Shown: in pieces, positions 7,123-14,898 of the stretch | How positions within the stretch are numbered: position 1 is the first letter of the stretch | Layout of the letters: each line of letters starts with the position of its first letter | Source of the DNA: a virus | Reading direction: 5' to 3' (one strand) | Length of the DNA stretch: 36,802 nucleotides | IMG/VR virus record: IMGVR_UViG_3300021959_000159 | Location: 1 to 36,802 of that record | Notes under the pieces: generated by a model | The model's input: the letters and a program-made list of their open reading frames with translations, nothing else | Told to the model about the DNA's origin: nothing | The model's database searches: none | Position numbers and translations under genes: made by a program

Positions 7123-8275
7123 TTGTGTCTCCTACTTCGTCGTACTCAACAAATTCATCTGTTTCAGAAACTATTTGATCTGCATCTACTTTCGTATAGA
7201 GATCAAGAAATGCTTCTTTAGTATCTTCATCGAATCTTGAGATACATAAGTCAATTGCTTTGTCTCTCTTTTCGAAGATAGAAAATGTTTGTACAATATG
7301 ACAAAGTCTTCTTGTTGAGACTACTTCATCAACACCATCGTCGTAAAATGTTTTACGTATAATGTCAGCCCATGTTACGAGCTTATCAGCGAAGTCGATG
7401 TCTACACAGTTAAATTTCTCCATGTGTTTTAATACAATCTTTTTCTCTGTTGCAAGCGATGGGAACTGCTGATCTACTGAAATAGTAAATCTTTCTAAGA
7501 ATGCTTCATCAATGATAGAAGCTGCAGTAAATCTGCCGTCTTCAGAGCCTTGCCCTTTTGTATTTGCTGTTGCAATAACATTGAAACCTTGTTTAGGTTC
7601 TACGATTTCGCCAGTCTTTTTAACTAGGACTGGTTTGCCTTCAAGGATACCTTGTAAGCACATGATTTTGTTTGTTGCTCTATCAATCTCGTCTAAGAGA
7701 AGGATTGCGCCATTTTCCATTGCTTTAAGAACTGGTCCTTTAGCAAAAACTGTTTCGCCATCGATCAGTCTGAATCCACCTAACAAATCATCTTCGTCTG
7801 TTTCAGGATTGATTTGAACTCTGATAAACTCTTTGCCTACTTTGGCGCAAGCTTGTTCTACCATGAATGTTTTACCATTGCCTGAGAGACCAGAGATATA
7901 TGTTGGGTAGAACATATCTGATTTGACAATCTTTACGATGTCAGTAAATGCTCCCCAAGGTATGAAGGTAGGATCAGTTTTTGCAAACGTCTTTTCTTCA
8001 TTAACGATTGACTGCATTTGAGCAGCCATTTTTGGAATTGAGTTAACAACTGTATTGCTAACTACTTCTCTAAGAGGTTCAATAAGACCTGCCAAAGAAT
8101 ATGTGCCTATTTTGACACGGTTGTCTTTTGTCATAAGTGGGTCCCAGTCTTTTCCTGAGTAGCCAAATGACTCTCCAACCTCAACGATGAGGTTTTTTCT
8201 GAAATCAGTTTGATCAGGATATCTGGTAGCCAGTTCCTTCAAGATAATTTCGGTTGATTTTTTCAAGTTATTCAT
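7106..8275 (-). CDS. cobS: CobS/MoxR-type AAA+ ATPase
   Basis: 389-residue AAA+ ATPase of the type annotated as CobS in marine T4-like phages. Walker A is GLSGNGKT (129-136), Walker B is ILLLDEID (191-198), sensor 1 is ATANTKGQG (235-243), and the LERF arginine-finger region is at 260-263. Bacterial CobS, with CobT, powers cobalt insertion by CobN in aerobic B12 synthesis, while MoxR relatives with VWA partners act as chaperones or activators. The partner with VWA domain is encoded directly upstream (8387-10615), but no CobN is in the window. The ATG at 8275 has AAGGAG about 11 bases upstream, and its own early promoter lies at 8310-8338. Confidence 0.92.
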   Translation of the reverse strand: MNNLKKSTEIILKELATRYPDQTDFRKNLIVEVGESFGYSGKDWDPLMTKDNRVKIGTYSLAGLIEPLREVVSNTVVNSIPKMAAQMQSIVNEEKTFAKTDPTFIPWGAFTDIVKIVKSDMFYPTYISGLSGNGKTFMVEQACAKVGKEFIRVQINPETDEDDLLGGFRLIDGETVFAKGPVLKAMENGAILLLDEIDRATNKIMCLQGILEGKPVLVKKTGEIVEPKQGFNVIATANTKGQGSEDGRFTAASIIDEAFLERFTISVDQQFPSLATEKKIVLKHMEKFNCVDIDFADKLVTWADIIRKTFYDDGVDEVVSTRRLCHIVQTFSIFEKRDKAIDLCISRFDEDTKEAFLDLYTKVDADQIVSETDEFVEYDEVGDTIDDVQ

Positions 8276-8309
8276 AATATAGTTTTCTCCTTATCCTTAT
8301 TATTGTTAT

Positions 8310-8338
8310 ATTATACCACAGTTTCAGCGTAATGTAAA
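8310..8338 (-). promoter_or_regulatory. Early sigma70-type promoter of the CobS-like gene
   Basis: TTTACA (8333-8338), 17 bp, TATAAT (8310-8315) on the minus strand with TGG before the -10 box. It lies in a 76-bp block that aligns without gaps to the block before the CobT-like gene. Confidence 0.85.
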
Positions 8339-8385
8339 CGATTATTTTCACTTTTATTGAAAATAATTGACAGAAAAGTGTTGAT
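8310..8385 (-). repeat. Promoter cassette repeat, copy 1 (pairs with 10650-10725)
   Basis: This 76-bp intergenic block aligns end to end, without gaps, to 10650-10725. Its upstream 30 bp (8356-8385) are identical to 10696-10725; the promoter half is similar but diverged. The identical part lies some 18 bp upstream of the -35 box. Confidence 0.85.
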
Positions 8386-8386
8386 G

Positions 8387-10615
8387 TTATTCAGCAACGA
8401 CTTTTCCAAAGTTAGTTAACAATGCTTTGTTAACTTTTTTAGACTTGCTAAACTTCTTAAAGGCTGTGGTAATTTGACCTTTTGAAGCTTCTACATCTGG
8501 AGCAAATTCTAGACTCTCAGTTGCAAGTTGTTTACCAGACTTTACAATATAGAATTCACTATATCCTAAAGCATCTTTAAATCTTACACATTTGTTTTTA
8601 CTGTATTCTCTATTGTACTTCTTGACTTCGTCATCCCAGTACGCGTCTCTATCACAGTCATAGATTTTTCTTTTAAAGTTGTGGCCACTATCTGCGATAA
8701 AAAATCCGATAGTAGTAACTCCAAATTTCTTTTGCAGATTTTTAAGTAGAGATTCTGTGCCGTCTTTTCCATTTGATTCAAGCATAACATTTTTGTTCAT
8801 AATGTTAATATATGTTTTACCATATCTGTTAACACTAGTGTATTCTCTGTTTGGATTTTTAACTACGTCTATTGAATTAGTATCTCCATCAGAGATAACA
8901 ACTAGATTCATATTATCAATGTTGTTTGCTCTTTTAAATGAATCAACCATTCTGTGAGCTGCAATAAGAGTTTGGTTAAGTGGTGTTGAACCATAGTCTT
9001 CATTAGGAGAAAGAATATATCTCTCTCTGTATGAGTAACTATCTTTTGCAAGTTGAGCTCTTAGATAAATATGTTTTAACGCTTCATCATAGTCTTTCTT
9101 TTTAAGTGTAGATGTAATAAGTTGTGGTAGCGAAAGCCCAGCGTGAGATATTTCAGATTCTTTTGAATCAACTGTTTTGATTGTAGCAGGATCTGTATCA
9201 TATCTCCATTGAGCTAGATTAGTATTAGTGTTAGTAAATCCATAAACATCAAATGGTATGTTGACTGCTTTACAGAAAACTGCTAAGTGTAAAAGCTGAT
9301 CCATTACTTCTGGAATAGTATCATTCATAGAACCAGAGAAATCGATAAACATCATCATTCCATGATTTTTAGCATCTGCTAGTCTAGTAACTCTTGCAAA
9401 AATATCATCGTTAGTTTTATAAGACCATAATCTATTTACATCGATAGAACCAGTTTTAGCTGTCTGAGCTCTGGTATATCTATAACCAGCTTTTCTCATT
9501 TCAAATTCTTTTACAGCAAAGTTTACATTCTTTTTAACTTGCTTAAGATACGCTGGATATTTTTCGTTTATTTCATCCCAAGATTTTGACTTATAGCTAG
9601 ATGATATGTCATCTAACATGTTAAAGTTAGCTTCCATTCTTTCTTTTCTTTCTTTAGCTAATACTTTGTAAGGAGTAACTAACTCTTTACGAACTTCTTT
9701 TGAGAATTCATTTCCTACTAAAGGCTGAGTTCCATTTTCTTCTTTTTCAAGTAGTTTATGTTCTGATCTTCTAAAATTTTCATCTGAGATAGATACATCT
9801 TCGTCTTGCTTAGGATTACCTTTATCTACTTTTTCATCGTCATCATCAGCTTTTGGAGCATCTTGTTGTTGAGGAGTGCTTTGAGATGGCTTTTCTTCTT
9901 CAGCTTCGAGATCAGGAGCTGAGTCATGATCTTCTTGTGAATCTTGTTGTTCTCCTTCGAAGTCATCATGGCCACTTGGTCCTGGTCCATCCATTTCTTG
10001 CTCATCATTACCACCTTCCATTTCTTTAGGAGCTGGTGGTGGAGTTAAAAGATCTTCTTGAAATTCTTTAGTATAAGCAAGAACATCTCTTACTAGTTGT
10101 AATACTTCATCAAAAGTATTTGTGTTCATTGATCTTTCGTAGAATACCATTTCTTCATCGTTCATAGGAACATCTAAATGTCTACCAATTTTAGCTTTAA
10201 GATTAAGCTTATCAATAAGTTTTACTTCGTCCCAATCAACATCGATAAAGTCTTCACCAAAAAATCCTTGATTATATAGTTTTGTATATCCTCTAGCCAT
10301 TGGACCAACGAGACCTGCATATGCATCTTTGATTTTTCTTTCAATACGTGCATCTTCAAGTACGTTGATATATGTGCGAGGGCAGCCTTCTAGCTTTTCA
10401 GGGCTATCATGCCAACCTTCGTATGGAGTAAATAATGCGTGTCCTACTTCATGACCTATAAAAAGATCTGAAACGTCTTGTCCCATATCTTTCCACATTG
10501 GTATACCAAGAACTCTGTTCTTAATGTCAAACCATGCAGTTTGATAGTTCCCATATTGAACATGTATATTTTCTTTGGCTAGTAGTTTAGCGAGAGTGCT
10601 TTTGTGTTTGATCAT
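8387..10615 (-). CDS. CobT-like protein: zincin motif plus VWA domain
   Basis: 742 residues in three parts. Residues 1-180 carry HEVGH at 55-59 and NVLEDARIE at 84-92, the arrangement of an HExxH metallopeptidase with a downstream Glu ligand. Residues about 190-290 are an acidic, Gln/Pro-rich linker. Residues about 415-700 form a von Willebrand A domain with MIDAS motif DFSGS (425-429) and a later ISDGDTNS. This matches phage proteins labelled CobT or VWA peptidase; bacterial CobT shares the acidic linker and VWA domain. It likely partners with the AAA+ protein at 7106-8275. It has its own promoter (10650-10678) and ATG at 10615 preceded by AAGGAG. Whether it is a protease, a chelatase subunit or a chaperone adaptor is open. 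Confidence 0.88.
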   Translation of the reverse strand: MIKHKSTLAKLLAKENIHVQYGNYQTAWFDIKNRVLGIPMWKDMGQDVSDLFIGHEVGHALFTPYEGWHDSPEKLEGCPRTYINVLEDARIERKIKDAYAGLVGPMARGYTKLYNQGFFGEDFIDVDWDEVKLIDKLNLKAKIGRHLDVPMNDEEMVFYERSMNTNTFDEVLQLVRDVLAYTKEFQEDLLTPPPAPKEMEGGNDEQEMDGPGPSGHDDFEGEQQDSQEDHDSAPDLEAEEEKPSQSTPQQQDAPKADDDDEKVDKGNPKQDEDVSISDENFRRSEHKLLEKEENGTQPLVGNEFSKEVRKELVTPYKVLAKERKERMEANFNMLDDISSSYKSKSWDEINEKYPAYLKQVKKNVNFAVKEFEMRKAGYRYTRAQTAKTGSIDVNRLWSYKTNDDIFARVTRLADAKNHGMMMFIDFSGSMNDTIPEVMDQLLHLAVFCKAVNIPFDVYGFTNTNTNLAQWRYDTDPATIKTVDSKESEISHAGLSLPQLITSTLKKKDYDEALKHIYLRAQLAKDSYSYRERYILSPNEDYGSTPLNQTLIAAHRMVDSFKRANNIDNMNLVVISDGDTNSIDVVKNPNREYTSVNRYGKTYINIMNKNVMLESNGKDGTESLLKNLQKKFGVTTIGFFIADSGHNFKRKIYDCDRDAYWDDEVKKYNREYSKNKCVRFKDALGYSEFYIVKSGKQLATESLEFAPDVEASKGQITTAFKKFSKSKKVNKALLTNFGKVVAE

Positions 10616-10649
10616 TAAAACTCCTTATAATTTTTGATCTGATATGTAT

Positions 10650-10678
10650 ATTATATCACAGTTTGGCTGCGTTGTAAA
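10650..10678 (-). promoter_or_regulatory. Early sigma70-type promoter of the CobT-like gene
   Basis: TTTACA (10673-10678), 17 bp, TATAAT (10650-10655) on the minus strand with TGA before the -10 box. Confidence 0.85.
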
Positions 10679-10725
10679 CGACTTTAAGTGAAATAATTGA
10701 AAATAATTGACAGAAAAGTGTTGAT
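10650..10725 (-). repeat. Promoter cassette repeat, copy 2 (pairs with 8310-8385)
   Basis: Same length and register as the first copy; the 30 bp at 10696-10725 are identical to 8356-8385. An extra AAATAATTGA unit is tandemly repeated at 10691-10710. Confidence 0.85.
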
Positions 10726-10737
10726 CTTCAGAAAAAG

Positions 10738-10813
10738 TGGTGCTGGTTGCCGGAATCGAACTGGCCACCTACTGATTACAAATCAGTTGCTCTACCGAAT
10801 GAGCTAAACCAGC
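10738..10813 (-). tRNA. tRNA-Thr (anticodon UGU) with encoded CCA
   Basis: Read on the minus strand, GCTGGTT pairs fully with AACCAGC to form the acceptor stem. The D arm is GCTC/GAGC with GG in the loop, and the anticodon stem ACTGA/TCAGT encloses TTTGTAA, giving anticodon TGT (Thr, ACA codons). The T arm is GCCAG-TTCGATT-CCGGC with one A-C mismatch at 52:62. The discriminator A is followed by a genomically encoded CCA (10738-10740). It lies directly after the gp46 stop, so it probably rides on the gp55-47-46 transcript. Confidence 0.93.
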
Positions 10814-10814
10814 A

Positions 10815-12530
10815 TTATTTAATCTTTGAGAAATTTCTTTCTTTGAAGAATTCAATCTTGCTTCTAAACTTATTCTCTAATACATCGCCTTTATGAGATA
10901 TAATAAACACGTTGCTTCCATCGTCAAGAGTATCTAGAATCTTTGTTAAGTTATCTACTCCATCAACATCTAAGCTTGAATCGAATGTCTCATCTAAGAT
11001 AAGTAGATTCGAAGCTGCGCTATTCTTCATCTTGGCTATTTGTCTCCAAGTAAAGAGCAATGCTAAATCGATTCTTTGTTTCTCTCCTTCAGAGAAAGAA
11101 GCATAGTTAAACGAATCACGATGTCTTGATCTAATAGTTTCATTAAAGTTTTCATCTAAATGAAACGATACAAAGAAGTCTAATATTTGTAAGTATTGAT
11201 TAATCAGTCTGTTCATGACTGGAAGATATTGCTTAATGACTTTAGTTTTAATTCCTGTATCTTTAAGCATTTCTCCTATAACTTCATTATAGGTTCTTTC
11301 TTCTACATACTCAAGTTTCTTCTCTGTTGACGTATCTTTATTCTTTCGTAATGATCGCAATTCAGTTTTTGCTTTTGAGACGTCTCCAGTTTGACCTTGT
11401 AGACCATCAATCTCTTTTTGAACCTTATTGACTTCTTTCTGTAGAAGAGCAATTGCATCATTATTACTATTTATCTTTTGTTGTTTCTGACGAAGCTTAT
11501 TAAGACTATTAGAAACTTCTTGTTGTTCAACTCTCATATCGCCAATGTTTTTAGCGAGGTCATCTTTAGCTGTTTGAATTTCTTTTGCTTTGTCTTTGAT
11601 ATAAGAAAGCTTTTCAAGTTTCTTTTCTTCTTCTATATCCTGATCACATGTTGGACATTGATCGTTATCTTCATAGAATCTGCTTTCATCAACGAGACCT
11701 TTAATTTTATCGTTAAATTGCATATCATAAGAATCAAGTTGAGACATCTTCTTGACAAGTTGTCCACTATGTTTTTCTTCAGCTGAAATAGATGCTGAAA
11801 GGTTTTCACCTAATGTTTTACTTTCAGCAAAAAGCTTATCGATTTCTTCTTTATGAACCTGTATGCTAGATCTCTTCTTATCGATTTGATCATCATTTAA
11901 CTCTTGTAAGTCTTTAATGTATTTACTTTGTGAGTCCATCTTTGTTTTAAAGATGTCAATTTGATGTGTAATATCAGTAAGCTCGTCTTTAATCTTAGAG
12001 TTTCTTTCCTTTAATAGCATATTCATTTTAGAAAAAATATTAATATCTAATAGATCTTCAATAATATTTCTTCTTGACCAAACGGGCAATTGCATAAATG
12101 GTATAAAAGAAGATGAGCCAAGTACTACTACCTGGTGAAAAGACTTATGATTAAGCTTTAGGATATTTTGTTCTAAGAACTTTTGATAATCTCTTGCATT
12201 TGAAGATTGATTAATTAAGTTATTGTTTTGGTATATCTCAAATTTACCAGGTTTAATTCCTCTTATAATCTTAAAGTCATGACTTCCTATAGTCATTTCA
12301 ACTGTAACTAATGTACCTTTCTTATTGATACTATTGATCATTTGATCTTTCTTAATGTCTCTATGTGGTTTACCAAAAAGAGCAAAGGATAATGCATCAA
12401 GTAAAGTTGATTTACCTGCGCCGTTTTGACCAACGATTAACGTTGATGGTGTTTTGTCTAACAAGATTTTTATTGGATCGCTTCCAGTGGATAAGAAATT
12501 CTTCCACTCACATGATTTAAAATGTATCAT
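10815..12530 (-). CDS. 46: Recombination nuclease ATPase subunit gp46 (Rad50-like)
   Basis: SMC-like ATPase that with gp47 resects DNA ends for recombination-dependent replication. It is 571 residues (T4 gp46 is 560). Walker A is GQNGAGKS (34-41), a coiled-coil region spans about 170-420 with zinc hook CPTC at 292-295, the ABC signature FSEGEKQR is at 479-486, and Walker B is LLILDETFD (509-517). The ATG at 12530 overlaps the gp47 stop by 4 bases. The gene is followed immediately by the tRNA. Confidence 0.96.
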   Translation of the reverse strand: MIHFKSCEWKNFLSTGSDPIKILLDKTPSTLIVGQNGAGKSTLLDALSFALFGKPHRDIKKDQMINSINKKGTLVTVEMTIGSHDFKIIRGIKPGKFEIYQNNNLINQSSNARDYQKFLEQNILKLNHKSFHQVVVLGSSSFIPFMQLPVWSRRNIIEDLLDINIFSKMNMLLKERNSKIKDELTDITHQIDIFKTKMDSQSKYIKDLQELNDDQIDKKRSSIQVHKEEIDKLFAESKTLGENLSASISAEEKHSGQLVKKMSQLDSYDMQFNDKIKGLVDESRFYEDNDQCPTCDQDIEEEKKLEKLSYIKDKAKEIQTAKDDLAKNIGDMRVEQQEVSNSLNKLRQKQQKINSNNDAIALLQKEVNKVQKEIDGLQGQTGDVSKAKTELRSLRKNKDTSTEKKLEYVEERTYNEVIGEMLKDTGIKTKVIKQYLPVMNRLINQYLQILDFFVSFHLDENFNETIRSRHRDSFNYASFSEGEKQRIDLALLFTWRQIAKMKNSAASNLLILDETFDSSLDVDGVDNLTKILDTLDDGSNVFIISHKGDVLENKFRSKIEFFKERNFSKIK

Positions 12531-13588
12531 ACTACCTCTAGGTTTTGTGCCTCCGTATATAGTTTACGTAACTCGACTTTTAGATGTTCTTTATCTAAGT
12601 CGGTATCTACTGCTTCAACATAAGAATCCAAAAGGTTGTTGGTATCTTCTAGGGATATTTTCTCGTCTTCTACGCTTTCTCCCAGATACTCTTCGAAGCT
12701 TTCAGCTATCTTAAGTTCATGTGTTTGAATATTCTGTAATCTATCTACAAACTTATCAAACATATACAAGTTATTTTTATTTATGACAATCAGTTTAATG
12801 AACTTCTTCTCAAACTCTGATATGTCTATTTTATCGTAATCTGTTTTAGTATCATCGTATACGACTTTCTTAAACATTGTTATTGGATTACGAACTGGTG
12901 TTATCTCTCTTGTTTCTGTATCGAGAACATGAAAGAATTTTGGATCATCAACATCTGCCCAAGTGAATTCCATTTGTGAACCAAGATACGTTACGTTACC
13001 TTGAGTTGACTTTGTATGAAAATGACCACTAAGAACCATTTCAAATCTTGAAAATACATCAGCGCTCATACCATGTGGATTAGGCATTCCTGCCATCATA
13101 TCAAATCCTTTTAACTCTAAATGAGCTCCAAGGATTGGTGCGCCACATTTTTGTGCAAATTCTGTATACTCTTTATAGTTTCCATTGTTAATCCAAGGTA
13201 TAACTGCAACTCCAAGTCCATCATAATCAAGCACTGTTGGCTTCATAATAATATTGACATTAGAAGTAAAGTAACCGAGAAGTTCTTTTAAACTACAAAG
13301 TTCGTTAGTATTCTTAAAGTAAACATCATGGTTGCCTGGAATAATGTCCATTGTCATACCAAAGTCTCTTAGTGGTTCTAAGAAATGTTTACGATTTGCT
13401 TGAAGAGCTTTAAAGTTGACAAACTTACGATGCTCATAATAATCTCCTAAATGGAGTACGTTCTTTATTCCATGTTCTTCACAATATGGAAAGAATATTT
13501 CTGAATAAAATCGATCTTGATACTCTAAGAAAATATCACTACTATTTCTGACACCACAATGAGTATCATTTAATATTGCTACTTTCAT
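12527..13588 (-). CDS. 47: Recombination endonuclease gp47 (Mre11-like)
   Basis: Mn-dependent nuclease subunit of the gp46/47 complex, 353 residues (T4 gp47 is 339). Calcineurin-type metallophosphoesterase motifs are in order: NDTH (7-10), LGDYYEHR (47-54), GNHD (85-88), GAHLE (154-158) and GHFH (188-191). The ATG at 13588 overlaps the stop of the 60-residue basic gene, and its own stop overlaps the gp46 ATG, so all three are translationally coupled. Confidence 0.96.
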   Translation of the reverse strand: MKVAILNDTHCGVRNSSDIFLEYQDRFYSEIFFPYCEEHGIKNVLHLGDYYEHRKFVNFKALQANRKHFLEPLRDFGMTMDIIPGNHDVYFKNTNELCSLKELLGYFTSNVNIIMKPTVLDYDGLGVAVIPWINNGNYKEYTEFAQKCGAPILGAHLELKGFDMMAGMPNPHGMSADVFSRFEMVLSGHFHTKSTQGNVTYLGSQMEFTWADVDDPKFFHVLDTETREITPVRNPITMFKKVVYDDTKTDYDKIDISEFEKKFIKLIVINKNNLYMFDKFVDRLQNIQTHELKIAESFEEYLGESVEDEKISLEDTNNLLDSYVEAVDTDLDKEHLKVELRKLYTEAQNLEVV

Positions 13589-13767
13589 CTTTTAGCGAGA
13601 CTCATCATACGCTTTTGGGCTTTCATAATACGCCTTCCTGCTAGCTTAAGCTTAGTCATCTTAACTATAATATTAGCTCTATGAATCTTTCTTTTATCTT
13701 CTCTTAAGGTTCTTCTTTTCATTGTACGCACGTGTCTGCGTCTTTGCTTTTCACTTACTTTTTTCAT
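13585..13767 (-). CDS. 60-residue extremely basic protein between gp55 and gp47
   Basis: About 25 of 60 residues are Lys or Arg, and only three are acidic; it starts MKKVSEKQRRRHVRTMKRRT and is likely one or two helices. Both ends use ATGA overlaps (with gp55 upstream and gp47 downstream), which is strong evidence for a real, coupled gene. The charge suggests binding to DNA, RNA or RNA polymerase. The position beside the late sigma factor invites comparison with T4 transcription accessory proteins such as gp33, but that is a small acidic-hydrophobic protein and no similarity is visible. Function unknown. Confidence 0.75.
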   Translation of the reverse strand: MKKVSEKQRRRHVRTMKRRTLREDKRKIHRANIIVKMTKLKLAGRRIMKAQKRMMSLAKR

Positions 13768-14360
13768 GACATAAACAGCTCAAGTTTTTCTTTCTCTCGC
13801 TTTTTCTCCTCTTTTGCAAATTGTTTAATAGCGTTATCTTTAGTACGAATAGTTCCAATCCTTTGTCTTAATGTATCTACATAAGCCATTGTTTCTTCAG
13901 CACCTTCGTTATCCATACCCATTGCAACAAAATCTTCAATACCCATCTTTTCGATGAACTTAAACTTGATATCTTGTTGTTTCTTTTCTTTGGTAATTCT
14001 GCGAATAAATGCAAAGTAACAAATTTGAGTAAAGTAACTAAATGCGTTTGGCTTTCCAGTCCTTGTAGCAGTTTCAATGTTATAGTTGCTGATTGCTCTT
14101 AAGCAATTTTCAACAGCATCCATAACCATTTCTTCTCTATAAGTATACCGAACAAAGTTCGGTCTGTGAGACAGCCCTTCTGAAATTCTGATAAAACATT
14201 TTGCAATGTAATCCGGAACTGTAGGAACTTTGATTTCTTTTTGTTTACAATCACGTGCTTCAATCGCATATTTCATGACTGCTTCAGAGAAGTCTCTATT
14301 GTTAACGTAATGTGGTTTTTCTTTAGGTTTCACTTTAACCATTGTTTTATTTTTCTCCAT
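13764..14360 (-). CDS. 55: Late-transcription sigma factor gp55
   Basis: Directs host RNA polymerase to TATAAATA late promoters, working with the sliding clamp gp45. It is 198 residues (T4 gp55 is 185). The conserved KPKEKPHYVNNRDFSEA start, the YTYREEMVMDAVENCLRAI segment and the NAFSYFTQICYFAFIRRITKEKKQ segment (sigma region 2-like) are visible. The start is uncertain: the first ATG (14360) lies only 8 bases from the -10 box, whereas the ATG at codon 7 (14342) has GGAG 12 bases upstream. It heads the unit gp55, basic 60-mer, gp47, gp46, tRNA. Confidence 0.93.
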   Translation of the reverse strand: MEKNKTMVKVKPKEKPHYVNNRDFSEAVMKYAIEARDCKQKEIKVPTVPDYIAKCFIRISEGLSHRPNFVRYTYREEMVMDAVENCLRAISNYNIETATRTGKPNAFSYFTQICYFAFIRRITKEKKQQDIKFKFIEKMGIEDFVAMGMDNEGAEETMAYVDTLRQRIGTIRTKDNAIKQFAKEEKKREKEKLELFMS

Positions 14361-14368
14361 AATGTATT

Positions 14369-14397
14369 ATTATATCATAGTTTTAGTTGAATGTAAA
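14369..14397 (-). promoter_or_regulatory. Early sigma70-type promoter of the gp55-47-46 unit
   Basis: TTTACA (14392-14397), 17 bp, TATAAT (14369-14374) on the minus strand with TGA before the -10 box. It is back to back with a plus-strand promoter at 14433-14461. Confidence 0.85.
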
Positions 14398-14432
14398 CGA
14401 TTAATTTATTTTAATTATTTTCACTAAAGTCG

Positions 14433-14461
14433 TTTACATTTGACTGAAAGTATGGTATAAT
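14433..14461 (+). promoter_or_regulatory. Plus-strand early-type promoter, divergent from the gp55 promoter
   Basis: TTTACA (14433-14438), 17 bp, TATAAT (14456-14461) with TGG before the -10 box, identical in layout to the seven minus-strand early promoters. No plus-strand gene lies downstream; transcription starting near 14468 would run antisense into the Sm-like gene and uvsW. Confidence 0.8.
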
Positions 14462-14495
14462 ATATTAACACCCGGAGCGGTAGAGGTATACTTAA

Positions 14496-14885
14496 TTAAT
14501 GTAGTATTCTATCTTTAGCGCTATCTTCGGGCATATCATCAGCATGATCAGTATTCAAAGATCGCTCGTACTCATCAAAGAGTTCTTCATCAGTCTTAGT
14601 CTGCGGCATGCTAATTGGTTGGTCCATCTTAAGAGCAAAGTTAACATATGTATCTTTAATAGATTCTGCTATTGGCACATGTTGAATAATTGCTGTCTTA
14701 AGTACTTTAAATTGTTTACTCTCACTGAATGGAAACCAAGATGAAAATTGAGTACCACCCAATAAACTCGGGTTCAATCTTACTGGTCTCTCTATTATGA
14801 GGTTGTCTTCGTTCGAATGAGCTAGGAGACCGATGATCTCTTCGCCATTCATAAGTTTAAAATGTCTTATATTTAATTGTTCCAT
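14496..14885 (-). CDS. Small Sm-like-type protein downstream of uvsW
   Basis: 129 residues. The first part, RHFKLMNGEEIIGLL followed by LIIERPVRL and then FSSWFPFSESKQFKVLKTAII, resembles the five-stranded Sm/LSM-like small proteins of marine T4-like phages; the C-terminal 35 residues are acidic. An RNA-binding role would follow from that fold, but both fold and role are inferred. A late box TATAAATA (14891-14898) ends 5 bases before the ATG, with no Shine-Dalgarno sequence, so a leaderless late mRNA is possible. It is also the last gene of the uvsY-uvsW unit. Confidence 0.75.
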   Translation of the reverse strand: MEQLNIRHFKLMNGEEIIGLLAHSNEDNLIIERPVRLNPSLLGGTQFSSWFPFSESKQFKVLKTAIIQHVPIAESIKDTYVNFALKMDQPISMPQTKTDEELFDEYERSLNTDHADDMPEDSAKDRILH

Positions 14886-14890
14886 ACTAT

Positions 14891-14898
14891 TATTTATA
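14891..14898 (-). promoter_or_regulatory. Late promoter of the Sm-like gene
   Basis: TATAAATA on the minus strand, ending 5 bases before the ATG at 14885; same geometry as the late box of the gp3-like gene. Confidence 0.55.

Noticed and set aside
14544-14744. 66-codon plus-strand frame downstream of the plus-strand promoter
   Set aside because: It is fully antisense to the Sm-like gene, has no ribosome-binding site and no recognisable composition; I think any plus-strand transcript is non-coding.
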